Shown: one piece after another, positions 25,248 to 34,929 of the stretch | Position numbering within the stretch: the first letter of the stretch is position 1 | Layout of the letters: the number at the start of each line of letters is the position of its first letter | Assembly: GCF_964246085.1 (NCBI RefSeq) | Contig: NZ_CAXTPD010000013.1 | Source of the DNA: Brotaphodocola sp003480315 | GTDB lineage: Bacteria; Bacillota; Clostridia; Lachnospirales; Lachnospiraceae | DNA: 64,000 nucleotides | Reading direction: 5' to 3' (one strand) | The notes under the pieces: generated by a model | The model's input: only the letters and a program-made list of their open reading frames with translations | Databases searched by the model: none | Told to the model about the DNA's origin: nothing | Program-made: the position numbers and the translations under genes

Positions 25248-26237
25248 ATGAATAAGAAAAATATCGATATTAAGAAAACACTGCTGGACAATGGAATCAT
25301 CATTGTACTGCTTCTGCTGGTACTGCTCACCGGCATCACGAAGGATAATTTCTTCTCCTGGAATAACTTATCCAATATTTCCGTAAACACAGCAGCCCGC
25401 GTCATCATTGCATTCGGCGTCAGCGGCTGTCTGATCACGAAAGGTACGGACCTTTCCGCAGGACGTATGGTAGGTCTTGCTTCCTGTATCGCAGGTACCT
25501 TACTTCAGACCGCAGACTACAGCGGTAAGTTTTTCCCGAATCTGGGCGATATGCCGGTATTTGGAGTCCTGCTGTTATGTATCCTGATCTGTGCCATCTT
25601 TGGCCTGATCAACGGTATCGTAATCGCTTACCTGAATGTACCGGCTTTCATCGGTACCCTGGGCATGCAGCTGGCTGTCTATGGTATCTGCCTGGTATAT
25701 ACCAACGCAACACCGCTTGGCGGCTATCGTAAGGCATATACCGCAATCGCAACCGGCAAGCTGTTCGGACAGCTTCCGTATATGTTCATCATTGCATTTG
25801 TGATCGGTCTGATCATGTGGTTCGTATTTAACTATACCCGTCATGGCAAATACATGTACGCGATCGGTGGCAATGAGGCTGCTGCTGAGGTTTCCGGCGT
25901 TAACGTAAAGAAAACCAAGATCATCATCTACGTAACCGCAGCCGCTCTGTATGCAATCGCAGGCTTCCTTCTCGGCGCAAAGGCCGGCGGTGCCAGCGTT
26001 AACATGGGTCAGGGTTATGAGCTGGAGGCAATCGCAGCCTGCACCATCGGCGGTGTATCCGTAAACGGTGGTATCGGCCGTATCTCCGGTGTTGTCATCG
26101 GTGTTCTCGTATTCGAGCTGCTGAAATCCTCCATGCAGTTCCTTGGAATCCCGACCAACTATCAGTACATTGTACAGGGTATCGTTATCATCGTAGCGAT
26201 CGCACTGGATATCCGCAAATACATCGCGAAGAAGTAA
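25248..26237 (+). CDS. mglC: MglC-like sugar ABC transporter permease
   Basis: A 329-residue integral membrane protein of the BPD_transp_2 family with about ten hydrophobic segments. Family blocks include TKGTDLSAGRMVGLASCIAG, NVPAFIGTLGMQLAVYGI, YAIGGNEAAAEVSGVNVKKT and GGVSVNGGIGRISGVVIG. It forms the membrane channel for the MglA/MglB system. It ends the operon, 24 bases before a strong terminator. Confidence 0.92.
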   Translation: MNKKNIDIKKTLLDNGIIIVLLLLVLLTGITKDNFFSWNNLSNISVNTAARVIIAFGVSGCLITKGTDLSAGRMVGLASCIAGTLLQTADYSGKFFPNLGDMPVFGVLLLCILICAIFGLINGIVIAYLNVPAFIGTLGMQLAVYGICLVYTNATPLGGYRKAYTAIATGKLFGQLPYMFIIAFVIGLIMWFVFNYTRHGKYMYAIGGNEAAAEVSGVNVKKTKIIIYVTAAALYAIAGFLLGAKAGGASVNMGQGYELEAIAACTIGGVSVNGGIGRISGVVIGVLVFELLKSSMQFLGIPTNYQYIVQGIVIIVAIALDIRKYIAKK

Positions 26238-26260
26238 TCTTTTATGATCACGTATCGAAA

Positions 26261-26309
26261 AGAAGCAGGGAGTTCTGCAGTTTTGCAGCAGAACTCCCTG
26301 CTTCTTTTT
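26261..26309 (+). terminator. Strong bidirectional terminator
   Basis: An 18-bp perfect stem (26261-26278 with 26288-26305), 9-base loop and TTTTTC. An A-run on the left side lets it serve the minus-strand CYTH gene as well. Confidence 0.92.
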
Positions 26310-26319
26310 CGTTGTCCTT

Positions 26320-26769
26320 TTAGCGCATCTGGCTCAGCCTGCTGTTCTGGTATTTTCCTGAGAAGGTTACATCTTCCCCGAACCAGGACGGAGGCACAAA
26401 TTGCTCCGCAGCTTCGATATCCGGAAATTCTACCTCCGCCAGCATCAGCCCTTTATAGGTCCCGGAAAAAACATCGAGCTCGATCACAAGCCCGGTTCCG
26501 CTGATCGGCTTTTTATAGCGTGTCTTTGTGATGATGATGCCATCGGCCTTTGAGAGCAGATGCTCATAGGCTTCCTTTGTGAGCGGAAGATTGTACTCCT
26601 CCCGCGCAAGAAGCCCTTTTGATTTATAGGTGAGCACATAGGAATCATTTTCCCTGCGGACGCGTACAACCGGCTCGGTGCAGAGATAGGCCTGCTCCAT
26701 CTGAACGGCCTCCCAGGTGTGGTAGTCTGAGGGCGGTGCGGTGACCAGATACTTTCGTTCAATTTCCAT
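26320..26769 (-). CDS. CYTH-domain protein (triphosphate tunnel phosphatase-like)
   Basis: Starting at 26769, MEIERKYLV shows the ExExK signature (E2, E4, K6) of CYTH proteins. The 149-residue body has the charged strands of the tunnel fold: VVRVRRENDSYVLTYKSKG, YNLPLTKEAYEHL, VIELDVFSGTYKGLMLAEVE. Family members hydrolyse tripolyphosphate or other triphosphates using metal ions. Upstream ATGs in the same frame lack a ribosome site and precede the family start. A lone minus-strand gene. Confidence 0.85.
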   Translation of the reverse strand: MEIERKYLVTAPPSDYHTWEAVQMEQAYLCTEPVVRVRRENDSYVLTYKSKGLLAREEYNLPLTKEAYEHLLSKADGIIITKTRYKKPISGTGLVIELDVFSGTYKGLMLAEVEFPDIEAAEQFVPPSWFGEDVTFSGKYQNSRLSQMR

Positions 26770-26860
26770 AAGAATACTTTCCCAGACTGTATTTTGTGAT
26801 ATTATATGAAAAATACAGTAATTTCCTTTCTTTGTTTTACATGAAGTATACACGAAAATG

Positions 26861-26889
26861 TTGGAAAGCGGAAGAGCATGTGGTATGAT
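26861..26889 (+). promoter_or_regulatory. Promoter of the binding-protein/GGDEF-EAL pair
   Basis: TTGGAA (26861-26866), 17 bases, TATGAT (26884-26889) with a TGG extended -10. The 110-base leader that follows has a small ATCACC/GGTGAT hairpin but no riboswitch I recognise. Confidence 0.6.
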
Positions 26890-27006
26890 AAGAGTGTTTT
26901 TGTTACAGTCAGTGCTGTATCAGCGGACTGCAGCTGTTTGGAAACGAGATATCACCGGATGGTGGTGATCACGTAAATACAGGCCAGAGAGGACGAAAAT
27001 CAGATC

Positions 27007-28446
27007 ATGAAGCATATCAGACATTATTTCTGTACGGCTTTGCTTGGCACGGCGGTGCTTACTGCCTGCAGCGGCGCAGAAAAGGTGAAAAGTAACACAC
27101 CGGTACAGATCACGATGTGGAACTATTACAATGGGGCACAGAAAGAGGAGATGGACCGACTGGTCCAGGAGTTCAACGATACGGTTGGACTGAAACAGAA
27201 AATCGTGGTGGAGTCTGTCAGTAAAGGCAGCGTATCGGAACTTGAGGATGCGGTGCGTGACAGTACGGACGGAAAGACCGGAAGTGATCCGCTTCCGGAT
27301 TTCTGTTCTGCCTATGCGGACGCGGCATATGACCTCTGGAAAAAGGATAAAATTTCGGACTTTCGTCCTTATCTGACGGATGAGGAGTATGACAGCTATA
27401 TTTCAGGCTATCTGGAGGAAGGCAATTTTGGAACCAATGCGGCCATGATGATTTTTCCGGTGGCCAAATCAACGGAAGTGCTGACGCTCAACAGTACCGC
27501 CTGGGAACCGTTTGCCAGCGAGACCGGTGCTTCACTGGAGGAGCTTTCCACATGGGAGGGACTTGCTCAGACAGCAAAAGCATATTATGAATGGACCGAT
27601 GCAAAGACGGAGACACCCAATGACGGCCAGGCCTTCTTTGGGCGCGATTCCTTCGCAAATTATATTCTCATTGGGAGCTATCAGCTCGGACATACCATTT
27701 ATTCCGGCGAAAACGGAAGTATATCCGTGGATGTGGATCCGGACACGATGCGCCGCCTCTGGGATAACTTCTATGTGCCTTACATCAGCGGTTATTATCT
27801 GGAGGAGGGGAGATTCCGCAGCGATGACCTGAAAACAGGAAAGCTGATCGCCTATGTCGGATCTTCCAGCGGAGCTGTCTATGCGCCGAATCAGGTGACT
27901 TATGATGATGGCTCGACCGAGACAATCCGGTGTGACATCCTCCCGCTGCCCGGCTTTGCGGGAGCGTCTTCCTGCGCAGTCCAGCAGGGAGCCGGCGCGG
28001 TTATGTTCCGCACGGATGAGAAAAAAGAAAAAGCCGTTGTCACATTTTTAAAATGGCTGACCAGGGAAGAAAACAATATCCCATTCTGTACGGCATCCGG
28101 ATATCTTCCGGTAACAAAAACTGCCAGTGATGTGGAGAGATGCATTTCCTGCATGAAGGAGCATAACCTGGAACTCGACCCGAATGTAGAGACTATGCTG
28201 AAAACAGCGATCCCGCAGGTTAAGGAATATCGTCTTTACACGACAACTCCGTTTCCCGGCGCCCAGGATGCGAGAAAGGTGATTGATTCTACACTGCCGG
28301 AACGTGCCAGGGCAGACCGGCAAAAGGTTCTGGAGCTCATAAGCTCCGGGATGTCCCTGGAGACCGCGGTTTCGGAATGCAATACAGAAGAGGCATTTGA
28401 AAGCTGGTGTGAAGACACGAAAGCGCAGCTTATAAATTTGAAGTGA
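27007..28446 (+). CDS. Family 1 extracellular solute-binding lipoprotein
   Basis: A 479-residue lipoprotein with a signal ending VLTAC and a family 1 binding-protein fold: QITMWNYYNGAQKEEMDRLV, FNDTVGLKQKIVVESV, MMIFPVAKSTEVLTLN and AVVTFLKWLTREENNIPF. Such proteins usually feed carbohydrate ABC transporters, but no permease or ATPase gene is here. Instead a GGDEF/EAL receptor gene follows after 13 bases. This suggests that the protein reports ligand to that receptor; supply of a remote permease is the alternative. Confidence 0.82.
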   Translation: MKHIRHYFCTALLGTAVLTACSGAEKVKSNTPVQITMWNYYNGAQKEEMDRLVQEFNDTVGLKQKIVVESVSKGSVSELEDAVRDSTDGKTGSDPLPDFCSAYADAAYDLWKKDKISDFRPYLTDEEYDSYISGYLEEGNFGTNAAMMIFPVAKSTEVLTLNSTAWEPFASETGASLEELSTWEGLAQTAKAYYEWTDAKTETPNDGQAFFGRDSFANYILIGSYQLGHTIYSGENGSISVDVDPDTMRRLWDNFYVPYISGYYLEEGRFRSDDLKTGKLIAYVGSSSGAVYAPNQVTYDDGSTETIRCDILPLPGFAGASSCAVQQGAGAVMFRTDEKKEKAVVTFLKWLTREENNIPFCTASGYLPVTKTASDVERCISCMKEHNLELDPNVETMLKTAIPQVKEYRLYTTTPFPGAQDARKVIDSTLPERARADRQKVLELISSGMSLETAVSECNTEEAFESWCEDTKAQLINLK

Positions 28447-28459
28447 TGAGGTTGATCGT

Positions 28460-31411
28460 ATGAAAAAAACACGGTCTATGAAGTGGAGGCTTGTGATTCC
28501 ATTTTGTCTGATCCTGATTTTTCAGACTATTTTCATGATGGCATTTCTATCCACCGGAAATGTTGCTCAAAGCCTTTATCAGACAGAACTCCGTTCATTG
28601 AAAAAGGATGTGGAAAACAGCGGGCTTCTTCTGGAGCGGGAGGTGCTGCAGCACTGGATGAATGACATCAGAAGCTCGGTGACGATCCAGACAACGATCC
28701 AGAGTGTCCTTAAGGAAGAGGGGAAAAAAGCATCAGACATTTCCCATGACTGGGAGCTCAATGAGCGGATCATAGGGGAAATCATGCCGGATGTCCTGGA
28801 ACTGCTCCACCGAAGCTATGGCAACAGTATTTATGTGGTCCTGGACGGTCCCTCTGCACAGCGGAGTGCCGAAGGCCATCAGGCCGGTATTTCCGTGTTG
28901 GATACGGACAGCAGCAGCTTTGCCGCGGATAATTCCGATCTCCAGCTTTGCCGTGGCGCTGCTGTTATCTCAAAGCAGTTTAAGGTTCCATTGGCCAGCG
29001 ACTGGAAGCTTGATTTCGACATGTCAGAAGAGACAGGATCTGGTTTTTACAATCCGTATTTTCTGACAAAGGGACAGAAGCTCAAAGGTAATATTGCTCG
29101 CTTTGCCTTCCTGGGGCCCATATCCGGCGCACTGCAGGCAGATACGGACGGGGTCAGTTACTCTATACCGCTGACAGCAGAAGACGGCACGGTGATCGGT
29201 GTTCTCGGCGGAACCATGCTGAAGGAGCAGATTTATTCGCTTCTGAAAAATGAACTGCTTCACAAAGATGAGGATGCCATCCTGATGCTCGCGAAAAGGG
29301 GAGAAAATGAAACGGTCCTGACCCCGGTCCTGGCGTACGGAATGTCCTTTCACCGGTCCTTTGAAGGCATGAACGGAATCGGCGGGACTGCCACCAGGTG
29401 GAATGACATTCAGAAAACACAGGATCAGAACGGAGACTGGTGGTATCTTGCATCCAGGGAGCTTCCGGTATATGGGCGCGATTCCGCGTTTTACAGAACG
29501 AGCTGGCAGATCGTGGTGCTCAGGCGTCAGAGCGTGATGCGCTCCTTCTATCAAAAGCTTCTGAACGGCCTTCTTTCCGGCTGCGCTTTCGCCATGATCC
29601 CCGGGATTTTGTTTGCCCTGATGTATGGAACGTACTTCAGCCTGCCGATCCGCAGGCTGATCTGCCAGCTGCGCTCTGCGGAGGATGATTCCCGGATCCA
29701 TCTTCAGCCAACCTATATCAGCGAGCTGGATGAGCTGAGCCACGCGATCGAATATCTGAGCGCAGATGTGGCGGAATCTGCCCTGCGTATATCCAGGATC
29801 CTGGAAGGCTCCGGTGTTCCCATCGGCGTATTTGAGTATCTGTCGGACCGGAAAAAGGTATTCTGCAGCCGGACTCTGTTTGAGCTTCTCGGACTTGAAC
29901 AGACGGATCGTGATTATACGTACCTGGAAGAGACCGGCTTCCGGAAGATGATGCAGATCCTGGGTCCTGGGGTTAAGGAGCACCAGGATGTCCGGCTTTA
30001 TCATCTGCAGGCGAACGGAAAGGACCGTTATCTCCGATTAAAGATCGTCCGGGCGGAAAACGGCAATGAGACAGGCGTCCTGCTTGATGTGACGGAAGAG
30101 CTGGAGAACCAGAAACGTCTGGAACTGGAGCGTGACTACGATCCGCTGACAGAGCTTTATAACCGGCCGGCCTTCCGCAGAAATACGCTAAAGCTTCTGC
30201 AAAGCGGAAGGATCAGCTGTGGTGCCATGCTGATGTGGGATCTGGATAATCTGAAATATGTCAACGATAACTATGGTCATGAGATGGGAGACCGCTATAT
30301 CCGTCTGTTCGCAGATCAGCTAAAAACCCTGAACCGGTACGGTGCTGTGGTAGAGCGCCATTCCGGCGATGAATTTATGGCGTTTCTCTGCGGAAACAGT
30401 GAGGAGGAACTACGTGGTATTCTCTGTGAGCTGCGCACCAGGTCGTGCGCAGTCAGCCTGAAGGTGTCCGACCAGTATGAGCTTCCGCTGCGCGCCTCAG
30501 CGGGGGTTACCTGGTATCCGCGCCAGGCCCGTGATTTCGAAACGCTTGTCCGGTATGCCGATTTTGCCATGTACATGGCAAAGCACAGTACCAAAGGTGT
30601 ACTTCAGGAATTTGATCTGGAAAGCTATCAGAAGAATTCCTACCTTTTGTCCGGGCAGGAGGAGATCAACCGTCTTCTCGAGCAGGATGATGTCCCATTT
30701 GCGGCACAGCCGATCGTCTGCCGTGACGGAAGTCTGTATGGATATGAGCTGCTGATGCGTCCGGAAACCCGGAATTTCAAAAATATCCAGGAGGTTTTGA
30801 ATCTGGCCAAGCGTCAGGCAAAGCTTCCGCAGTTTGAACGACTGACCTGGGTTGGCGCCTTACGGTGGCTTTTTACTCACAAGGCTGAAATACCATCCGA
30901 CTGCCATATCTTCATCAATTCCATTGCCAATGTATCTCTTGACCCGGATTGCGTGAATGAACTGATCCGGAAATATCCGGATCTTCTGAAACGTGTTGTC
31001 ATGGAGATCACGGAGGGAGAGGCCATTAGCAGCAGTGATATGGAATTCAAAATGGAGACCATCCGCCGGACCGGAAGCAAGATCGCACTGGATGACTTCG
31101 GAAGCGGATACAGCAGTGAGGGAACGCTCCTGAATATGGAGGTGAACATTGTAAAGCTGGATATGGGACTGGTCAGCGGAATTGACAAAAACCGTGACAA
31201 GCAGGAGCTTGCCGCAAACCTGATCCACTACTGCAAGGAACGCAATATCCTGGTACTCGCAGAGGGTGTGGAGCGGATCGAGGAGGTTCACACTATGCTG
31301 CTTCTGGGAGCTGATCTCTTCCAGGGTTATTATTTCGGACGGCCGGAGCTGGAAATCCGTCCGGTAAATCCATATGTGATCGAAAAAATGCGTAAGTTAT
31401 TGCAAAAATAG
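28460..31411 (+). CDS. Membrane GGDEF/EAL cyclic-di-GMP enzyme with extracellular sensor
   Basis: A 983-residue protein: signal/transmembrane segment (about 12-32), large extracellular cache-like domain (about 35-365), second segment (about 372-398), HAMP-like stretch, PAS-like region (about 445-545), GGDEF domain with SGDEF (635-639) and an EAL domain with ELLMR (from E763) and DDFGSG (878-883). The EAL glutamate and the Asp pair are present, so phosphodiesterase activity is likely; the cyclase motif has Ser for the first Gly and may be active or GTP-regulated. It is probably paired with the upstream binding protein. Confidence 0.9.
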   Translation: MKKTRSMKWRLVIPFCLILIFQTIFMMAFLSTGNVAQSLYQTELRSLKKDVENSGLLLEREVLQHWMNDIRSSVTIQTTIQSVLKEEGKKASDISHDWELNERIIGEIMPDVLELLHRSYGNSIYVVLDGPSAQRSAEGHQAGISVLDTDSSSFAADNSDLQLCRGAAVISKQFKVPLASDWKLDFDMSEETGSGFYNPYFLTKGQKLKGNIARFAFLGPISGALQADTDGVSYSIPLTAEDGTVIGVLGGTMLKEQIYSLLKNELLHKDEDAILMLAKRGENETVLTPVLAYGMSFHRSFEGMNGIGGTATRWNDIQKTQDQNGDWWYLASRELPVYGRDSAFYRTSWQIVVLRRQSVMRSFYQKLLNGLLSGCAFAMIPGILFALMYGTYFSLPIRRLICQLRSAEDDSRIHLQPTYISELDELSHAIEYLSADVAESALRISRILEGSGVPIGVFEYLSDRKKVFCSRTLFELLGLEQTDRDYTYLEETGFRKMMQILGPGVKEHQDVRLYHLQANGKDRYLRLKIVRAENGNETGVLLDVTEELENQKRLELERDYDPLTELYNRPAFRRNTLKLLQSGRISCGAMLMWDLDNLKYVNDNYGHEMGDRYIRLFADQLKTLNRYGAVVERHSGDEFMAFLCGNSEEELRGILCELRTRSCAVSLKVSDQYELPLRASAGVTWYPRQARDFETLVRYADFAMYMAKHSTKGVLQEFDLESYQKNSYLLSGQEEINRLLEQDDVPFAAQPIVCRDGSLYGYELLMRPETRNFKNIQEVLNLAKRQAKLPQFERLTWVGALRWLFTHKAEIPSDCHIFINSIANVSLDPDCVNELIRKYPDLLKRVVMEITEGEAISSSDMEFKMETIRRTGSKIALDDFGSGYSSEGTLLNMEVNIVKLDMGLVSGIDKNRDKQELAANLIHYCKERNILVLAEGVERIEEVHTMLLLGADLFQGYYFGRPELEIRPVNPYVIEKMRKLLQK

Positions 31412-31414
31412 GAC

Positions 31415-31443
31415 TGGTAATTATAAAAAGTCTATGCTATAAT
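31415..31443 (+). promoter_or_regulatory. Candidate tig promoter
   Basis: TGGTAA, 17 bases, TATAAT (31438-31443), 65 bases before tig. The -35 is weak, the -10 perfect. Confidence 0.5.
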
Positions 31444-31507
31444 GGTGAATTGAAGTGTGGCGCCCTGCCGGGACGGCCATACATAGATGTAAGGAGGAAC
31501 CCATATT

Positions 31508-32794
31508 ATGAGTTTACAGGTAGAAAAATTAGAAAAAAACATGGCGAAATTAACCGTAGAAGTACCGGCAGAGCAGTTTGAGGCAGCTCTTAAAACTTCC
31601 TATAACAAGAATAAAAACAAGTTTAACATTCCTGGCTTCCGTAAGGGCAAAGCACCGCAGGCAATGATCGAGAAGATGTACGGTGTCGGCGTATTTTACG
31701 AGGATGCTGTAGATGAGGCAATCAACGCTTCTTATCCGGACGCTGCAAAAGAGAGCGGTCTTGAGATCGTTTCCAGACCGGAAATCTCCATCGAGCAGGT
31801 AGAAAAGGGCAAGTCCTTCATCTACGTTGCAACCGTAGCTACCAAGCCGGAGGTAACCCTGGGCGAGTACAAGGGTATTGAAGTAGAAAAAGCAAAACCG
31901 GAAGTAACCGATGCTGACGTAGAGGCAGAGTTAAAGAAGGTTCAGGAGCAGAACTCCAGACTGGTATCCGTTGAGGACCGCGCAGTTGCAGACGGTGACC
32001 AGACCGTGATCGACTTCGAGGGCTTTGTAGACGGCAAGGCATTCGAGGGCGGAAAGGCTGAGGACTACACTCTGGTGATCGGTTCCCATTCCTTCATCGA
32101 TACCTTCGAAGATCAGCTGATCGGCAAGAACATCGGTGAGGATGTAGAAGTAAACGTGACCTTCCCGGCTGAGTACCATGCAGCAGAGCTGGCTGGCAAG
32201 CCGGCAACCTTCAAGGTTAAGATCAAAGAGATCAAGATGAAAGAGCTTCCGGAGCTGAACGATGAGTTCGCAAGCGAGGTTTCTGAGTTCGAGACTCTTG
32301 ACGCATACAAAGAGGACGTTAAGAACAAACTGGCTGAGACCAAGCAGGCACAGGCTACCGCTGAGAACGAGAACAACGTTGTACAGAAGGTTGTTGATAA
32401 CGCTCAGATGGATATTCCGGCACCGATGGTGGATGAGCAGGTTCGCAACATGATCGAGGACTACGCACGCAGACTGCAGAGCCAGGGCATCAGCTTTGAC
32501 CAGTATCTGCAGTTCACCGGCAGCACCATCGAGCAGTTACAGGAGCAGATGCGTCCGCAGGCTGAGTTAAGACTGCGTACCCGCCTGGTACTCGAGGCTG
32601 TTGTAGCAGCAGAGAAGATCGAGCCGTCTGAGGAGTTAGTTGAGGCTGAGATCAAGAAGATGTCCGAGAACTACAAGATGGACGCTGAGCAGATCAAGAC
32701 CATCATGGGTGAGGCAGGAATGGCTCAGATGAAGGCTGATATGGCTGTTCAGGAGGCTGTAGATTTCCTGGTAGCTGAGGCTAAATTAGTATAA
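31508..32794 (+). CDS. tig: Trigger factor
   Basis: A 428-residue protein with the ribosome-binding N-domain (FNIPGFRKGKAPQAMIEKMY, residues 38-57), an FKBP-type prolyl isomerase domain (ADGDQTVIDFEGFVDGKAFE, about 155-245) and a helical C-domain. It chaperones nascent chains at the ribosome exit. It heads a protein quality-control block with clpP, clpX and lon, the usual order in this group. AAGGAGG lies 9 bases before the start, and favoured codons suggest high expression. Confidence 0.96.
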   Translation: MSLQVEKLEKNMAKLTVEVPAEQFEAALKTSYNKNKNKFNIPGFRKGKAPQAMIEKMYGVGVFYEDAVDEAINASYPDAAKESGLEIVSRPEISIEQVEKGKSFIYVATVATKPEVTLGEYKGIEVEKAKPEVTDADVEAELKKVQEQNSRLVSVEDRAVADGDQTVIDFEGFVDGKAFEGGKAEDYTLVIGSHSFIDTFEDQLIGKNIGEDVEVNVTFPAEYHAAELAGKPATFKVKIKEIKMKELPELNDEFASEVSEFETLDAYKEDVKNKLAETKQAQATAENENNVVQKVVDNAQMDIPAPMVDEQVRNMIEDYARRLQSQGISFDQYLQFTGSTIEQLQEQMRPQAELRLRTRLVLEAVVAAEKIEPSEELVEAEIKKMSENYKMDAEQIKTIMGEAGMAQMKADMAVQEAVDFLVAEAKLV

Positions 32795-32830
32795 TATTTT
32801 CCAGTATAGGAATACTAACACTATGACTAG

Positions 32831-32868
32831 GTGCAGATTTCGGGCCAGACCTGGAGTCTGCACCTATC
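32831..32868 (+). other. Hairpin between tig and clpP
   Basis: AGGTGCAGA and TCTGCACCT pair across a 17- to 20-base loop. There is no T-run after it, so it is more likely an mRNA stabiliser or processing site than a terminator. Confidence 0.4.
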
Positions 32869-32907
32869 ATTGCAAAAGACAGTAATGAAAGACAGGAGGA
32901 TCTGACG

Positions 32908-33489
32908 ATGGCATTGGTACCTTATGTAATTGAACAGACCAGCAGAGGAGAACGCTCCTACGATATCTATTCCCGTTTGTTAAAAGAGAGAATTATTTTC
33001 CTTGGGGAAGAAGTAACTGACGTTTCCGCAAGCCTGATCGTAGCTCAGCTTCTGTTCCTGGAGTCTGAGGACCCGGGCAAGGATATTAACTTATACATCA
33101 ACAGTCCGGGCGGATCCGTGACTGCCGGCATGGCCATCTACGATACCATGAATTACATCAAATGCGATGTATCTACCGTGTGCATCGGTATGGCAGCCAG
33201 CATGGGTGCATTTCTTTTGGCCGGCGGCGCAAAGGGCAAACGCTTCGCGCTTCCGAATGCAGAGGTTATGATCCACCAGCCGTCTGGTGGCGCTCAGGGT
33301 CAGGCAACCGAGATTCAGATCGTTGCTGAGAAAATCCTGCAGACCAAAAAGAAATTAAATGAGATTCTTGCAGCCAATACCGGTCAGCCCTACGAGGTCA
33401 TCTGCCGCGATACGGAACGCGACAATTACATGACCGCGGAAGAAGCCTTAAAATATGGCTTGATCGACCAGGTGATCGCAAAGCACTAA
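32908..33489 (+). CDS. clpP: ClpP protease proteolytic subunit
   Basis: A 193-residue serine protease. Catalytic Ser in GMAASMGAFLLAGG, His in VMIHQPSGGAQGQA and Asp in CRDTERDNYMTAEEAL are all present, with the start LVPYVIEQTSRGERSYDIYS. It forms the degradation barrel and works with ClpX encoded 54 bases downstream. AGGAGG precedes the start. Confidence 0.97.
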   Translation: MALVPYVIEQTSRGERSYDIYSRLLKERIIFLGEEVTDVSASLIVAQLLFLESEDPGKDINLYINSPGGSVTAGMAIYDTMNYIKCDVSTVCIGMAASMGAFLLAGGAKGKRFALPNAEVMIHQPSGGAQGQATEIQIVAEKILQTKKKLNEILAANTGQPYEVICRDTERDNYMTAEEALKYGLIDQVIAKH

Positions 33490-33543
33490 GGCTGCTTTAC
33501 GCTCAAGAATTCTTACAACCAGGAAAGGACAAGGTGTTATTTT

Positions 33544-34851
33544 ATGCCGACAAGAACAGATGACAGGGTCAGATGCTCTTTCTGCGGAAAGACCCAGGAT
33601 CAGGTAAGAAAACTGATTGCCGGTTCCAACAATGTATTTATCTGTGACGAATGTATTGAACTCTGCGGAGAAATCCTCGCGGAGGAGCTGGAAGAGGAGG
33701 AAGAGAAGGAGCCGGTATCTCCGTTAGCTGGCATTAACCTGTTAAAGCCGAAGGAGATCAAGGCATTTCTGGATGAGTATGTCATTGGACAGGATGCAGC
33801 CAAGAAGGTACTGTCTGTAGCGGTTTACAACCATTACAAACGTATCACCTCCGGTGCAGGCAGTGATGTGGACGTGCAGAAGAGCAATATTCTTATGCTG
33901 GGACCGACTGGTTCCGGTAAGACTTATCTGGCGCAGACTCTAGCCAAAATCTTAAATGTACCATTTGCCATCGCGGATGCAACCGCGCTGACTGAGGCCG
34001 GTTATGTAGGTGAGGATGTTGAGAATATTCTCTTAAAGCTGATCCAGGCGGCAGATTACGATATCAGCAAGGCGGAGTACGGTATTATCTACGTGGATGA
34101 GATTGATAAGATCACGAAGAAATCTGAGAACGTATCTATCACCCGTGATGTATCCGGTGAGGGTGTCCAGCAGGCACTTTTAAAAATCCTCGAGGGAACC
34201 GTAGCCAGTGTGCCGCCGCAGGGAGGAAGAAAGCATCCGCATCAGGAGCTTTTGCAGATCGATACGACCAATATTCTGTTTATCTGCGGAGGAGCGTTTG
34301 ATGGTCTGGAGCGTATCATCGAGAGCCGCTTAAGCGCCGGCTCTATTGGATTTAACGCAGAGGTCCTAGACAAGAATAAAACCGACATCGATGAGCTCTT
34401 ACGCCAGGTAGAACCGCACGATCTTGTGAAATTCGGCCTGATCCCGGAGTTTATCGGCCGTGTACCTGTAACGGTTTCCCTGGACCTTCTCGATGTGCAT
34501 TCCTTAAGCCGGATCCTGACCGAGCCGAAGAATGCCCTGACCAAGCAGTATCAGAAGCTGTTTGAGCTGGATGGCGTTAAACTGGAATTTACCCCGGAAG
34601 CCATTGAAGAGGTTGCAAAGCTTGCGGTAGAGAGAAAAACCGGAGCCAGAGGACTTCGTTCTATTCTGGAATCCGTCATGATGGATCTGATGTATGAGAT
34701 CCCGTCTGACAATAATATCGGCATCTGCACCATTACCAGGGATGTCGTAGACAAAACAGGAGAGCCGGAGCTGGTATACCGGGATACGGCTGTGCCGCGC
34801 AAAACACTCTCCCAGAGACTGAAGAAAGAAACATCCGGCGAGATCGCATAA
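33544..34851 (+). CDS. clpX: ClpX, ATP-dependent unfoldase of ClpXP
   Basis: A 435-residue AAA+ protein with the N-terminal zinc-binding domain (CSFCGKTQDQ and CDECIELC), Walker A GPTGSGKTYLAQTLAK, Walker B IIYVDEIDKI, sensor and pore-loop regions, and a C-terminal lid. It unfolds substrates and threads them into ClpP. A hairpin terminator follows 12 bases after the stop. Confidence 0.97.
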   Translation: MPTRTDDRVRCSFCGKTQDQVRKLIAGSNNVFICDECIELCGEILAEELEEEEEKEPVSPLAGINLLKPKEIKAFLDEYVIGQDAAKKVLSVAVYNHYKRITSGAGSDVDVQKSNILMLGPTGSGKTYLAQTLAKILNVPFAIADATALTEAGYVGEDVENILLKLIQAADYDISKAEYGIIYVDEIDKITKKSENVSITRDVSGEGVQQALLKILEGTVASVPPQGGRKHPHQELLQIDTTNILFICGGAFDGLERIIESRLSAGSIGFNAEVLDKNKTDIDELLRQVEPHDLVKFGLIPEFIGRVPVTVSLDLLDVHSLSRILTEPKNALTKQYQKLFELDGVKLEFTPEAIEEVAKLAVERKTGARGLRSILESVMMDLMYEIPSDNNIGICTITRDVVDKTGEPELVYRDTAVPRKTLSQRLKKETSGEIA

Positions 34852-34863
34852 TGACGGATGGCG

Positions 34864-34894
34864 AAAATGGGAGCTATAAGCTCCCATTTTTATG
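34864..34894 (+). terminator. Terminator between clpX and lon
   Basis: AAAATGGGAGCT (34864-34875), loop ATA, AGCTCCCATTTT (34879-34890) followed by TTA. Perfect 12-bp stem; the A/T ends make it potentially bidirectional. Lon lies 36 bases on, so partial readthrough is likely. Confidence 0.8.
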
Positions 34895-34929
34895 TTTCAG
34901 TCTGTTCATATCTATTTAGGAGGAACCTG

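Noticed and set aside
26890..27006. Possible cyclic-di-GMP riboswitch in the leader of the GGDEF/EAL pair
   Set aside because: Only a short 6-bp hairpin is present; the conserved GEMM core is absent.
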